64,000 nucleotides of DNA from Myroides sp. NP-2 (GCF_014145665.1 NZ_JACHTD010000011.1:62001-126000), one strand, 5' to 3'. Shown: positions 51,246-60,752, counted from the first letter of the stretch. Program-made: numbers and translations. The notes: generated by a model not told the origin, from the letters alone.

Positions 51246-52025
51246 ATGGAAAATTTCATCCTTTTAGATCAAGAAAATCTAGCGCATGAACATATTTGTT
51301 GTGCAATTTCAGATAAGAAATGTGCGGAAGGATATGAATTGAAAAAAGATTGGCTGAGACGAGAGATGGACAATGGTTATGTATTTCGCAGGATAGACGC
51401 CAGAGCAAAAGTGTTTATTGAATATGGACCTGCTGAATATGGCTGGGCGCCCATCGTAGCGCCTAACTATTTGTTAATTAATTGTTTTTGGGTTTCGGGT
51501 CAGTACAAGGGAAAGGGCTATGGTAAACAGTTACTCCAACTGGCGATTGACGATGCAAAAAAAGACCATCGGCAGGGATTGGTTACTATTGTTGGAACAA
51601 AGAAGTTTCACTTTATGAGTGATTCGAAATGGTTGCTTAAACAAGGATTTAAAGAGGTAGAGCAAACCAAAGATGGGTTTAGTTTACTTGCGTTGACCTG
51701 GAATGATCAAGGGGAATTACCTCAGTTTAATGCAAGTGTTCACCACGTCCCCGAGGGGAATAAAACGGGAATAACTGTATACTATTCCAACCGATGCCCT
51801 TTTTCTGAATTTCATGTTCGACATTCATTAATTGAAACCACTCGAAAGCGAAATATTCCCTTGGAAATAATCAAATTAGAAAGTAGAGAACAAGCACAAC
51901 AAGCCCCTTGCCCTGCTACAATTTTTAGCTTGTATTACAAAGGGAAATTTATCACAACCGATATCAGCGTCTGTATGGATAGTCGTTTTGATAAAATTGT
52001 AGATAAACAAATGGAAAAAGAATAG
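51246..52025 (+). CDS. GNAT acetyltransferase with C-terminal YoaP domain
   Basis: Protein of 259 residues. Residues ~20-150 form a GNAT fold with the acetyl-CoA loop QYKGKGYGKQLLQLA. Residues ~170-255 match the YoaP C-terminal thioredoxin-like domain (VYYSNRCPFSEFHVRHS, APCPATIFSLYYKG), with a C-P-F-S site. YoaP-like proteins in Bacillus are poorly characterised N-acetyltransferases. The acceptor is unknown. It is monocistronic. The N-terminal HEHICCAISDKKCAEGY part has several Cys that could bind metal. Confidence 0.8.
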   Translation: MENFILLDQENLAHEHICCAISDKKCAEGYELKKDWLRREMDNGYVFRRIDARAKVFIEYGPAEYGWAPIVAPNYLLINCFWVSGQYKGKGYGKQLLQLAIDDAKKDHRQGLVTIVGTKKFHFMSDSKWLLKQGFKEVEQTKDGFSLLALTWNDQGELPQFNASVHHVPEGNKTGITVYYSNRCPFSEFHVRHSLIETTRKRNIPLEIIKLESREQAQQAPCPATIFSLYYKGKFITTDISVCMDSRFDKIVDKQMEKE

Positions 52026-52123
52026 TATAGGTTTTTTTTAGGAAAATGCAGGTTAAAGTCAATTAATTGTATGACATAATGATTGTTTTTTATTAAATTT
52101 AATAAAAATAAAATAGAGTTATT

Positions 52124-52834
52124 ATGGAAGGATTACTTATTGATTGGCAACAAATGCCGACCTATAATACCGTTATGGCAGTTGCAACAGGTGCTGCTTT
52201 GCTGTCTTTAGCTGCGATGGGAAAGAGTTTACTTCACAATACTACCGTAAACCCCAAAGGTTGGGCGATGAATTTATTCGCCTTGGCATTGATCTTACTT
52301 ACCACAGGTTTACACATGACCGTTACTTGGCCACTGGCAAAGTATTTCCCCTTTGACAATATTATATTTGGCGAACCGTGCTTAGTACTGGGTGCCATGT
52401 TATTGCCTATTGCTTTTTACCTGTGGCAAAATGAAAAAGATATTATTGAAAGTGACCACCGTGTACAATTGATTGCCGCCAATTTCAGGCATTTTAAATA
52501 CTTGATGATTGGAATTGGATTGGGGATGATTGGAATTGCATTTGCAGGGGTTATTTACCAGTTGTTTGCAGCACCAAAAGAAGAACCAATCTCGGGTATG
52601 TTTGCTGATTATCCTATGTTTGAAGCGGTTTGCGTTTCCCTAGTTTATGCGGGTATTGGGGTAGCAGCTATTCTTACCCCAACTATTTTAGAACATCTAA
52701 TACAGGGAAAATACAAAACGAGCATGGTTAAATTCGGTTATTTTCTTTTTGTACTCGTGGGCTGGGTTTGGTTGCTGTTTGGAGCATTGAATTATTTTAC
52801 CCATGTGGGCTTAATTGTTAATACGATGGAATAA
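52124..52834 (+). CDS. DUF981 membrane protein
   Basis: Integral membrane protein of 236 residues with about six predicted helices (for example VMAVATGAALLSLAAMG, FALALILLTTGLHMTVTWP, YLMIGIGLGMIGIAFAGVIY, YFLFVLVGWVWLLFGALNY). The conserved H-M-T-V-T-W-P-L and F-G-E-P motifs are those of DUF981, a family without known function. Its stop overlaps the next start (TAATG), so it is coupled to the glyoxalase-fold gene. The pair may be functionally linked. Confidence 0.8.
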   Translation: MEGLLIDWQQMPTYNTVMAVATGAALLSLAAMGKSLLHNTTVNPKGWAMNLFALALILLTTGLHMTVTWPLAKYFPFDNIIFGEPCLVLGAMLLPIAFYLWQNEKDIIESDHRVQLIAANFRHFKYLMIGIGLGMIGIAFAGVIYQLFAAPKEEPISGMFADYPMFEAVCVSLVYAGIGVAAILTPTILEHLIQGKYKTSMVKFGYFLFVLVGWVWLLFGALNYFTHVGLIVNTME

Positions 52835-53337
52835 TGGAAAGAATAAAACAACCACAGTATCCTGTCAATTTTTCGCATGTGGGGATTACCGTACCTAATT
52901 TGGAAAAAGCACTAGTTTTTTATCTGGAAGTCATGGGATGGTATCACGTATCAGGTCCTATTGTAGTGAAAGAAGACGGACACAGTAGGCTAACAGAAAT
53001 CGGAAAATTGTTGTATGGCGAAGGATGGAAAGAATTTCGATTCGCCCATTTGAGCTCTGCCGATGGCATTGGTTGTGAGCTTTTTGAGTTTGCAAACAAT
53101 ACCGATTCACAATCGGTCAATACACCGTTTCGCACGGGCATTTTTCACTTTTGTGTACAAGATCCTAATATAGAGGATTTAGTAGAACGCATAGAAGCCC
53201 ATGGCGGGCAACGCATGTGTAGTATTATTGAATTAGATCCAGGAAATAAACCGTATAAGATGGTGTATGTCAAAGATCCCTTTGGCAATATGATCGAAAT
53301 TTATACCCATTCCTATGAAAGACACAATTTAGGGTAG
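52834..53337 (+). CDS. VOC/glyoxalase-superfamily protein
   Basis: Protein of 167 residues of the vicinal-oxygen-chelate fold: two beta-alpha-beta-beta-beta modules with putative metal ligands in FSHVGITVPNLEKAL (His ~16), GCELFEF, FHFCVQDPNIEDLV and IEIYTHSYERH. Members include lactoylglutathione lyases, dioxygenases and resistance proteins; no diagnostic feature decides the substrate. It overlaps the stop of the DUF981 gene by one base, indicating a two-gene operon. Confidence 0.85.
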   Translation: MERIKQPQYPVNFSHVGITVPNLEKALVFYLEVMGWYHVSGPIVVKEDGHSRLTEIGKLLYGEGWKEFRFAHLSSADGIGCELFEFANNTDSQSVNTPFRTGIFHFCVQDPNIEDLVERIEAHGGQRMCSIIELDPGNKPYKMVYVKDPFGNMIEIYTHSYERHNLG

Positions 53338-53357
53338 GCGACAATGTAAAAGTAGTA

Positions 53358-53834
53358 TTACTCTTGTGAGTATAGGGATTGCCATTGGGCGAAACGCTCT
53401 TGTATAATGGGAAAAAGCAAATCGTAATTAGACCAAGTGTTTTCTACGCGATACAGTTGGTTGTGATCTAAGTATTCCTCGTTTATACTAATATCGAATA
53501 CTTGTGCATAATCGCTAAAATAATCTTGGAATTTTGTAGCAAACACAGTCTCGTCATCGTAATAATCGCGAATAAAAGCATTGCCTTTTTCGTTAAGGTC
53601 TTCTTCCATTAATTTTCCATCACAATGAGTCAATAAAAAAGATGTCCCAGTTAAGGAACGGTTCTTTACTGCTTGTACTTCATCTGCTAACTCTTCGCTT
53701 AATTCTTGTGCTAGAAAGTCGTTTTGAATACACCAAGTGAGGAGCATACCCATATGGGTAGCCCCATGTTCTGGAGGTAAATCCGCTGGGAAATCACCTT
53801 CGTAATGCCAAGAAGCGTCGTCGTATTTTGTCAT
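53358..53834 (-). CDS. DUF7832-like protein
   Basis: Acidic cytosolic protein of 158 residues starting MTKYDDASWHYEGDFPADLP, then HGATHMGMLLTWCIQNDFL. This pattern is that of a family I know as DUF7832, from memory, which occurs among small single-domain proteins and putative immunity proteins next to toxins. No toxin gene is seen. The start codon overlaps the stop of a tiny upstream ORF (ATGA), so both are probably translated together. Confidence 0.6.
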   Translation of the reverse strand: MTKYDDASWHYEGDFPADLPPEHGATHMGMLLTWCIQNDFLAQELSEELADEVQAVKNRSLTGTSFLLTHCDGKLMEEDLNEKGNAFIRDYYDDETVFATKFQDYFSDYAQVFDISINEEYLDHNQLYRVENTWSNYDLLFPIIQERFAQWQSLYSQE

Positions 53835-53965
53835 AGCCTATAAGGGTTAACTAAGGTTGTTTTCGTTTTTTTCATCGGTTGCATCTGTTTTTTGGCAGTA
53901 GAAGCCTGTATCTCCTTCGCTTTTACTCTTTTTTCTTCTCGATTAAATGCTGCGTTGGTCTTCAT
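53831..53965 (-). CDS. Small basic ORF coupled to the DUF7832-like gene
   Basis: A 44-codon frame (MKTNAAFNREEKRVKAKEI ... TLVNPYRL) on the reverse strand. Its TGA overlaps the ATG of the following gene as ATGA, the usual translational-coupling arrangement, and a GAGG lies right before its ATG. The peptide is Lys/Arg-rich and hydrophilic. I do not recognise it. The frame stays open for ~19 codons upstream without a start codon, so it could also be the tail of a degraded longer gene. Confidence 0.4.
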   Translation of the reverse strand: MKTNAAFNREEKRVKAKEIQASTAKKQMQPMKKTKTTLVNPYRL

Positions 53966-54078
53966 CCTCGATTCAACTATTTGTTTGGATCTATGTACTT
54001 TCGTGTTACGGCCGAAAAAACACTAGGATAAATATAGGGAAAAGTTTGATAGGAGTAGAAAATAATAAATCTAAGGGC

Positions 54079-54112
54079 TTGAAAGGGAATCGTGTTGATT
54101 GTTTTATATTTG
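54079..54112 (+). promoter_or_regulatory. Probable promoter of the YfhO-type gene
   Basis: TTG (54079-54081), 23-bp spacer (slightly long), perfect -7 box TATATTTG (54105-54112), 21 bp before the chosen ATG at 54134. Confidence 0.45.
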
Positions 54113-54133
54113 ACGTTTACTTTATATAAAATT

Positions 54134-56620
54134 ATGAAAAAAGTATACCAGTATTACCCTCATATTTTGGCATTTCTCGGTTTTATTCTGATTGCCCTAC
54201 TGTATTTTTCTCCAGTGCTACAAGGAAAGAAATTGTATCAATCGGACATTGTCCAATATATGGGAATGGCAAAAGCTCAAACGGATTTTAAAGCTGAAAC
54301 AGGTGAGGAGCTATACTGGACGGATCATGCTTTTTTGGGAATGCCAACCTATCAGTTGGGCGCTCATTATCCGTATAATTACATCAAAAAGTTAGATCAG
54401 GCGATACGCTTTTTACCGCGACCAGCAGATTATTTATTTTTGTATTTTCTCTCTTTTTACATTTTGTTGATCACGTTGAGAATTCATCCATTAAAAGCCT
54501 TTTTTGGTGCTTTGGCCTTTGGATTCTCTACGTATTTGATTATTATTTTTGGCGCAGGACACAATGCAAAAGCCCATGCGATTGCCTATATGCCTTTGGT
54601 TGTGGCTGGAGTGCTCTTGGTGTTTCGAAAGCGCTATGTCATAGGGGCGTTAGTAACCACATTAGCAGTGGCTTTGGAAATACAAGCCAACCACTTTCAA
54701 ATGACGTATTACCTCTTGTTTTTGCTTGCTTTTTTTGGGGTCTATTACTCCATAAAAGCGATACGTGCAAAAACGTACAACCACTTGTTCTTGTCTTGGG
54801 GAATTCTCTTGGGATCTGCAATAGTAGCGCTGGGGGTCAATGCAACGAGTTTACTAGCAACTGCGGAATTTTCAACCTTTAGTATTCGCCATAAAAGTGA
54901 GTTAACCATGCAACCTGATGGATCAGCAAAGCAAACAACTTCGGCAATGGATTACGACTATATTACAGAATATAGCTACGGGATTGCCGAAAGTTTAAAT
55001 CTTATTTTTCCGCGTTTGTTTGGCGGAGGAATGTCTGAGGATGTAGGAATCGATTCTCCTGTATATCAATATGTAATTAACCAAGGAGCCTCTACGGAAG
55101 AAGCTCAGAAATTTGCATCTAATGTACCGTTATATTGGGGAGATCAACCCATTGTTGAAGCTCCTGCTTACCTCGGTGCTATTGTATTTTTCTTGGCCGT
55201 TTTTTGCCTCTTTGCGGATCGTCGAAAGATAAAGTATGTTTTTTTGGCGGGTATAGTTTTAACGTTGTTGTTATCTTGGGGTAAAAATTTGACTGGATTA
55301 ACGAGCTTCTTTATCCACTACATCCCTTTATACGATAAATTTAGAGCGGTATCCTCCATACAAGTGATTGTAGAGCTGTGCATGCCAATTTTGGCGATTA
55401 TGGGACTGCAAACGTTTTTTAAATTGGAAGCAAATGATCAAAAGAAATACCTGTTGCAAACAGGCCTTCTCTTTTTTGGTATGGTTGGTTTACTTTGGTT
55501 GGGGAAAGATGCCTTCAGTTTTACGTCTTATCGCGATCAATTTTATGCCCAAACAGACCAAGGACGTGTCTTTTTGAGCGTATTGATCAAGCAAAGACAA
55601 GAGGTGTATACTGCAGATTTACTGCGTTCTTCTCTATTTGTAGGACTCGTAATTGGCGCGTTGTTTTTAGCGCATAAAAAGTATGTGTCGACCATTATGG
55701 CTACAGTACTCGTTGGTGGACTCATGGTTGCAGATCTAGTGCTGATTGATAAGAGGTACGTCAACAACGATAATTTTGTTGCGGCTTATATGATGGAGGT
55801 GCCTTTTCAAAAAAGTCCTGCAGATGAGTATATCCTACAAGATAAGAGCCATTATCGCGTGTATCATCCACAAGGACGTTTACAAGCCAAAACCAATTAT
55901 TTTCACAAGTCTGTAGGAGGATACAGTGCGGTTCGACCACAAAAAGCAGATGAAGTTTTTATTTATCAGGTAGAACCTCAGCTCAATACATTAATCGACC
56001 ACATCAACCAAACAGCAATGACCTTAGAAAAAAGTCTGTCCGTATTGGATATGTTGAACGTCAAATACCTTTTACTTCAAACCCAAGATAATCAGGATAT
56101 TCCCCTTTTAAATACCAGTGCGAACGGACCTGCTTGGTTTGTGGAGTCAATGCAAATGGTTCATTCCCCAAATGAAGAAATGAAAGCGTTGGCTTCTTTG
56201 CAAGCGAAAAAAGAAGCTATAGTCAACGCGGTTAAATTCCCAGAATTAGCAGCAAAATCTTCTTTTGCCGTAGATGCTATGGCAACGATTGTACTAGAGA
56301 ACTATCAACCTAATTACTTAGAGTATACCACACAAAATAATCAAGATGGATTTGCCGTGTTTTCAGAGGTGTTTTACAACAAGGGGTGGAATGCTTATAT
56401 TGACAATCAACTCGTTCCCCATTATGAAGTGAATTATTTGTTGCGCGGATTGCCAATTCCCCCAGGAAAACATAGAGTTGAATTTAAGTTTGAACCTCAA
56501 GTGATTCAAATAGGTAGTAGAATCACTATCGCTAGTTTTGTTCTGCTGTTTTTGTTCCTTGGTGGTGGTTTTTATTGGAATAAACGAAAAAAACAGAAGA
56601 AAGAAGCACAAGAGTGGTAA
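54134..56620 (+). CDS. YfhO-family polytopic membrane protein
   Basis: Large membrane protein of 828 residues from the ATG at 54134; a TTG at 54092 lies ahead of the probable -7 box region and is unlikely. It has about 12-13 helices in the first 540 residues, an early periplasmic loop with YQSDIVQYMGMAKAQTDF, and a large C-terminal extracytoplasmic part (~560-790) before a final helix and a Lys-rich tail. This is the YfhO architecture, a GT-C-like family thought to transfer sugars (in Firmicutes to lipoteichoic acid). Substrate here is unknown. It is monocistronic. Confidence 0.8.
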   Translation: MKKVYQYYPHILAFLGFILIALLYFSPVLQGKKLYQSDIVQYMGMAKAQTDFKAETGEELYWTDHAFLGMPTYQLGAHYPYNYIKKLDQAIRFLPRPADYLFLYFLSFYILLITLRIHPLKAFFGALAFGFSTYLIIIFGAGHNAKAHAIAYMPLVVAGVLLVFRKRYVIGALVTTLAVALEIQANHFQMTYYLLFLLAFFGVYYSIKAIRAKTYNHLFLSWGILLGSAIVALGVNATSLLATAEFSTFSIRHKSELTMQPDGSAKQTTSAMDYDYITEYSYGIAESLNLIFPRLFGGGMSEDVGIDSPVYQYVINQGASTEEAQKFASNVPLYWGDQPIVEAPAYLGAIVFFLAVFCLFADRRKIKYVFLAGIVLTLLLSWGKNLTGLTSFFIHYIPLYDKFRAVSSIQVIVELCMPILAIMGLQTFFKLEANDQKKYLLQTGLLFFGMVGLLWLGKDAFSFTSYRDQFYAQTDQGRVFLSVLIKQRQEVYTADLLRSSLFVGLVIGALFLAHKKYVSTIMATVLVGGLMVADLVLIDKRYVNNDNFVAAYMMEVPFQKSPADEYILQDKSHYRVYHPQGRLQAKTNYFHKSVGGYSAVRPQKADEVFIYQVEPQLNTLIDHINQTAMTLEKSLSVLDMLNVKYLLLQTQDNQDIPLLNTSANGPAWFVESMQMVHSPNEEMKALASLQAKKEAIVNAVKFPELAAKSSFAVDAMATIVLENYQPNYLEYTTQNNQDGFAVFSEVFYNKGWNAYIDNQLVPHYEVNYLLRGLPIPPGKHRVEFKFEPQVIQIGSRITIASFVLLFLFLGGGFYWNKRKKQKKEAQEW

Positions 56621-56745
56621 AAATGATGTAATGATTGACATATTGAGTAGGAAATGCATGAAGAAATAAATGATTTTGAGGACGCTGTGAAAAAAGCGCT
56701 CAGGATATTTTTTAAATTGTACTATATCATATAATCAGTACGCCT

Positions 56746-57119
56746 ATGTTAATTTTCAATCCTTCAGGATTATTGGTGCCTGACCATATTATTGTTTCAA
56801 CAATACAAGAATTTGAACAGGAATTTGTTTCAAATATCTCAACCGTAAAAAGAAGAGCTTTGTTTCATTCGTTTGTTAAATATAATGAAGACTTTAAAAA
56901 AGTTTGTAAATTAAAGGAATTGCATCAGTGGATGGATGGGTCTTATGTCCCTAAAAAAGAAAATCCAGGAGATTTTGATTTAGTGACGTTTTTAGATGTG
57001 GACATTAGTCTCGATTTAGGTATTTAAGTGATGAAGCATACTGGATTGATCGATTCACAAAAACAAGACGTATTCAGGGAAATAGATTAGCTAAAGGTTT
57101 TTTAGAAGTCAGGTATTAA
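56746..57119 (+). pseudogene. Frameshifted DUF6932 (nucleotidyltransferase-like) gene
   Basis: The first frame (56746-57027, 93 codons) begins MLIFNPSGLLVPDHIIVS and contains the DUF6932 core GSYVPKKENPGDFDLVTFL, in which G-S and D-x-D recall a minimal nucleotidyltransferase active site. It stops at 57027 after LDLGI. In another frame, directly downstream, codons read SDEAYWIDRFTKTR then AKGFLEVRY-stop at 57119, which looks like the end of the same family. A frameshift with a missing stretch is the simplest explanation. DUF6932 genes are typical of mobile DNA and two-gene toxin-antitoxin-like modules. Confidence 0.5.
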
Positions 57120-57129
57120 ATTTGACAAT

Positions 57130-57312
57130 ATGGATGAGGTTAGATTCTATAGTATCTTAGATCTTATTGAGGAAATCGATAAAGTAGATCACATGATTGA
57201 ATTACATCGCAATTCATCATCAACTGTAATGATCAATCAATATCAGCATCAAAAATTGAAATTGAGCAATTGCTTGGTTCAAGAACTACTCCTCCAGAAT
57301 GAGAATCGATAG
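57130..57312 (+). CDS. Small ORF following the DUF6932 gene
   Basis: A 60-codon frame, MDEVRFYSILDLIEEIDKV, mostly helical and amphipathic, ending LLLQNENR. It starts 11 bp after the DUF6932 remnant and is probably the second gene of that module. Not recognised. It may be non-functional now that its neighbour is broken. Confidence 0.45.
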   Translation: MDEVRFYSILDLIEEIDKVDHMIELHRNSSSTVMINQYQHQKLKLSNCLVQELLLQNENR

Positions 57313-57709
57313 AAAGTAATGTATATCATTTAACTATTTATTGAAAAATTTTATAAGAATGAGATTCAAAATCATCAGTTTAAAGCAGATGATGATTTAA
57401 AAAAGATAGCGGATGCTTTTATCTAACATCAACACTAAAATATAAAAGAGCTATTGTGGAATGACAATAGCTCTTTTATGTTGGTTAATTTGAGTTTAAC
57501 ACGTTGTAATTAAGCGCCTTACTTCTATTGTGTTTCTTTTATTTTCGAGATTAAAGTACGCTGTTTTAAAAAGATAGCATTATTTTACTATTTGATAAGT
57601 AAAGGTTTCTTTCATTCGTTTTAAATCAGGTATATTGAATATATTGTTTATTTTAAGTTAAATTTATAACTTTAATAAGTTAGTTTAACTTTTAAACCCC
57701 TTATTTAAA
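57313..57709. other. Intergenic region with possible gene fragment and terminator
   Basis: A short open stretch at about 57335-57425 reads FYKNEIQNHQFKADDDLKKI then ADAFI-stop without a start codon and may be a gene remnant. The terminator at 57443-57478 follows. The right part is very AT-rich and precedes the CotH gene. Confidence 0.4.
57443..57478. terminator. Strong bidirectional hairpin terminator
   Basis: Perfect 15-bp stem TAAAAGAGCTATTGT (57443-57457) / ACAATAGCTCTTTTA (57464-57478), loop GGAATG. Confidence 0.85.
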
Positions 57710-59938
57710 ATGAAGAAACTGTATCTGTTTTTTGTTTTTTGCTTGGTGTCTGTGTTATATGGACAACAAGTAAAACCGCCTACGTTTTCAAACGGTAGTG
57801 GCTTTTATGACCAAGGATTTTCCTTGCAACTCCATCATGAAAATCCCAATGTCACGATGGTTTATACCTTGGATGGCTCTGAACCGTCCATAGATAATAT
57901 ACAAGGTAAAGTGTATGATTATAAAACAAGATATCCACAGTATGGCGGTCAATTGCCTTTTGAACTGCATCAGGATACGTTGTATTCCTATGTCTATCAA
58001 TCGCCAATCTCGATTTACGATCGAACGATTGATTCTAATCGAATTGCCAATATTTCAACTACGTATGAATATGATCAGTATTTTCCAACTACACGACTAG
58101 ACAAGAGTTTTGTGGTTCGGGCAAAGGCATATTTAGATGCAGATCACTATTCTGAAACGGTTACTAAGGTTTATTTTGTTGATAAGCAGTATTCATTTCC
58201 TGTGGTCAATATCAATGTGGATGACGATTTGCTATTTGGCTATCAAAATGGATTATGGGTAGCGGGAAAGACATTTGATGAATGGCGTTTAGCGCATCCT
58301 ACGGTTGATGATTATGAAACAACAGTGCCTGCGAATTATTGGGCCAAAGGATCTGAGTCAGAAGTGCCCGTTAATTTTATTTATTTAGAAGGTGGAATAG
58401 AAAAAATTAATCAAACTGTGGGAATACGCAACCACGGTAATGGATCGCGTTTTTTTAAAAATCGCTCGTATCGTTTATATGCCAAGAATGCTTATGGAGA
58501 AAAACAAATGGCGCATTCCTTCTTTCAAAACTACCCCTATGATTCTTTTAAGCGAATTATCGTTAGAAATTCGGGCAATGATACCTATCGAACGATGTTT
58601 CGCGATGCCTTTATTCAAAAACTCAATGAGCATTTGCATGTCAATACACAAAAGTACCAGCCTGTCATTACCTTCGTAAATGGGGAATACTACGGCTTGA
58701 TGAATCTTAGAGAGCGCTATGATGAAAAGTATTTTGAACGCGTGTACAACATCAAAGAGAGTGACCTTGATTTTTTAGAAAATGATGCTGTTGTAGAAGT
58801 AGGTGATGATGTGAAATATAAGGCTGTTGTATCATTTTTTAAAACAGAAGATTTAAGTAATAGCACGAAATACAAGGAAGCACTGACCTATATTGATGAG
58901 GTGAATTTTACGGATTATCAGATCGCTGAGATATTTGCTGCTAATTTTGATTGGCCTCATAATAACAATGTGTATTTCAGAAAAAGAGTCAATTATACGC
59001 CTCAAGCACCCTATGGACATGATGGAAGATTCCGTTGGGTGTTGAAAGATTTAGATGCGGGGTTCAATGGTATTGATGAATGGATTGCTAATTCATATAA
59101 CCACAATACGCTGGCATCAGCGATTGCCAGTGACGATCAGATATTGAATGGACTTTTAGCCAATACGACCTACAAGCATTATTTTTTAAATCGATTTGCA
59201 GATTTAATGAATACGTCCTATAAAACACAACATATGGTTGATCTGATTGATGAGATGCAAGAAAATATACGGGAAGAAATGCCGCGCTATATTGAGCGTT
59301 GGCATTTACTACAGTCCATGAATGAATGGGATAATCGCCTTAATCAATTGAAAGAATTCGCTCAATTGCGTCCTGCGTTTCAGTATCAACAATTACGCAC
59401 CCAATTTAATTTGAGTGGGAATTATCAACTTACGGCTCAAACAAACGATAAGAATAGAGGATTTGTCAAAGTAAATACGATTGAAATCAACAATAGTACT
59501 GTCGGTATTAGCGAAGAGTACGAAAGTTGGAAAGGACAGTATTTTAAAGGAGTTCCCATTACATTAGAAGCCATTGCTTTACCAGGTTATAGGTTTTTAC
59601 ATTGGGTAGGTGATCGATGGTCAACGCAACAAAAACTGATCGTAACTCCACATGCTAATTTTAAGATTAAAGCCATTTTTATACCTGATGTTGGAGCAGG
59701 GGATAGCGATCGAGTATCTTTTATACTTTATCCAAATCCAACAACTGATGTGTTGAATGTTACGTCTAGTTCAGATCTTCCTATTTCCTATCGTATTTTT
59801 GATTTCTTTGGACAACAAATACAAACGGGGACATTGACAGATCAACGAATTGAGGTCAATCATTTGCGCAAGGGAATGTACTTGCTCGAACTCAACCAGA
59901 ACAATCAAAAAGTAATTAAGCGCTTTATTAAGAAATAA
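57710..59938 (+). CDS. CotH-kinase protein with chitobiase-like domain and T9SS sorting signal
   Basis: Exported protein of 742 residues (signal peptide to LYGQQV). Residues ~25-150 resemble the chitobiase/hexosaminidase C-terminal-like domain (VTMVYTLDGSEPS, VVRAKAYLDADHYSET). Residues ~190-530 form a CotH kinase domain: VGIRNHGNGSRFFKNRSYRL, YDSFKRIIVRNSGND, YYGLMNLRERYDEKYF and RWVLKDLDAGFNGID, whose D-L-D motif binds metal-ATP in CotH. The last ~75 residues are a type A T9SS C-terminal domain (LYPNPTTDVLNV, then GMYLLELNQNNQKVIKRF). It should be secreted across the outer membrane and attached or released; CotH kinases phosphorylate surface proteins. Confidence 0.88.
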   Translation: MKKLYLFFVFCLVSVLYGQQVKPPTFSNGSGFYDQGFSLQLHHENPNVTMVYTLDGSEPSIDNIQGKVYDYKTRYPQYGGQLPFELHQDTLYSYVYQSPISIYDRTIDSNRIANISTTYEYDQYFPTTRLDKSFVVRAKAYLDADHYSETVTKVYFVDKQYSFPVVNINVDDDLLFGYQNGLWVAGKTFDEWRLAHPTVDDYETTVPANYWAKGSESEVPVNFIYLEGGIEKINQTVGIRNHGNGSRFFKNRSYRLYAKNAYGEKQMAHSFFQNYPYDSFKRIIVRNSGNDTYRTMFRDAFIQKLNEHLHVNTQKYQPVITFVNGEYYGLMNLRERYDEKYFERVYNIKESDLDFLENDAVVEVGDDVKYKAVVSFFKTEDLSNSTKYKEALTYIDEVNFTDYQIAEIFAANFDWPHNNNVYFRKRVNYTPQAPYGHDGRFRWVLKDLDAGFNGIDEWIANSYNHNTLASAIASDDQILNGLLANTTYKHYFLNRFADLMNTSYKTQHMVDLIDEMQENIREEMPRYIERWHLLQSMNEWDNRLNQLKEFAQLRPAFQYQQLRTQFNLSGNYQLTAQTNDKNRGFVKVNTIEINNSTVGISEEYESWKGQYFKGVPITLEAIALPGYRFLHWVGDRWSTQQKLIVTPHANFKIKAIFIPDVGAGDSDRVSFILYPNPTTDVLNVTSSSDLPISYRIFDFFGQQIQTGTLTDQRIEVNHLRKGMYLLELNQNNQKVIKRFIKK

Positions 59939-59942
59939 GAAC

Positions 59943-59983
59943 AAAAAGCTTCTCTTACAACCCGAAGAGAAGCTTTTTTTTAT
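59943..59983. terminator. Bidirectional terminator between CotH and pstB
   Basis: AAAAAGCTTCTCTT (59943-59956) / AAGAGAAGCTTTTT (59965-59978), with extra T. Confidence 0.9.
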
Positions 59984-60005
59984 ATGTTTATTTTTGAATT
60001 AAATC

Positions 60006-60752
60006 TTATCCAAACACGCCGTTGATGTAATTCTTAGTCATTTCGTGTTTAGGGTTTTCAAAGATATCCTGTGTCAAGCCACTTTCTTTTACTTCTCCCA
60101 AATACATAAAGTAGGTGTGATCAGCAATACGTTGGGCTTGTTGCATATTGTGTGTTACAATGGCAATGGTGTATTTTTCTTTTAAATGCAGGATTAGTTC
60201 CTCAATTTTAATGGTACTGACAGGATCCAAAGCAGAACAAGGTTCATCCATGAGGATCACTTCTGGACGAAGGGCAACCGCTCTAGCGATACAAAGGCGT
60301 TGTTGTTGTCCTCCAGATAAGCGGTGTGCAGGCATTTTCAAGTCATCTTTCACCTCATCCCACAAGAAGGCTTCCGTTAACGCTTTTTCAATGACGCTTT
60401 TGTCATGGGGTAGGTTGTTTATTTTTAACCCATAAGCAATATTATCGTAAATGCTTTTTGGAAAGGGATTTGCCTTTTGAAAAACCATACCAATGCGCTT
60501 TCTAATTTCGGTTACGGGAATATTTTTGGCATAGATATCTTGATCTTCTAATTTGATAGAACCTTGAATTTTGGCATAGGGAACCAAGTCGTGCATGCGG
60601 TTAAAGCTTCGCAACAACGTACTTTTTCCACAACCCGAGGGGCCGATTAAGGCTGTAATTTTATTTTCTTCAAATTGTACACTTACATTTTTTAAAACCT
60701 GTTTGCTTCCAAAGCTAATATTTAGGTTGTCAGCAGCTAATTTAGTTTTCAT
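60006..60752 (-). CDS. pstB: Phosphate ABC transporter ATPase
   Basis: PstB, 248 residues, energises phosphate import at the inner membrane. Walker A is G-P-S-G-C-G-K-S-T (~37-45), the ABC signature is LSGGQQQRLCIARAVAL, Walker B with LMDEPCSALDP, and the switch His in IAIVTHNMQQAQRI. The gene overlaps the end of pstA by 11 bp. It is the last gene of the operon; no phoU follows before the convergent CotH gene. Confidence 0.97.
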   Translation of the reverse strand: MKTKLAADNLNISFGSKQVLKNVSVQFEENKITALIGPSGCGKSTLLRSFNRMHDLVPYAKIQGSIKLEDQDIYAKNIPVTEIRKRIGMVFQKANPFPKSIYDNIAYGLKINNLPHDKSVIEKALTEAFLWDEVKDDLKMPAHRLSGGQQQRLCIARAVALRPEVILMDEPCSALDPVSTIKIEELILHLKEKYTIAIVTHNMQQAQRIADHTYFMYLGEVKESGLTQDIFENPKHEMTKNYINGVFG

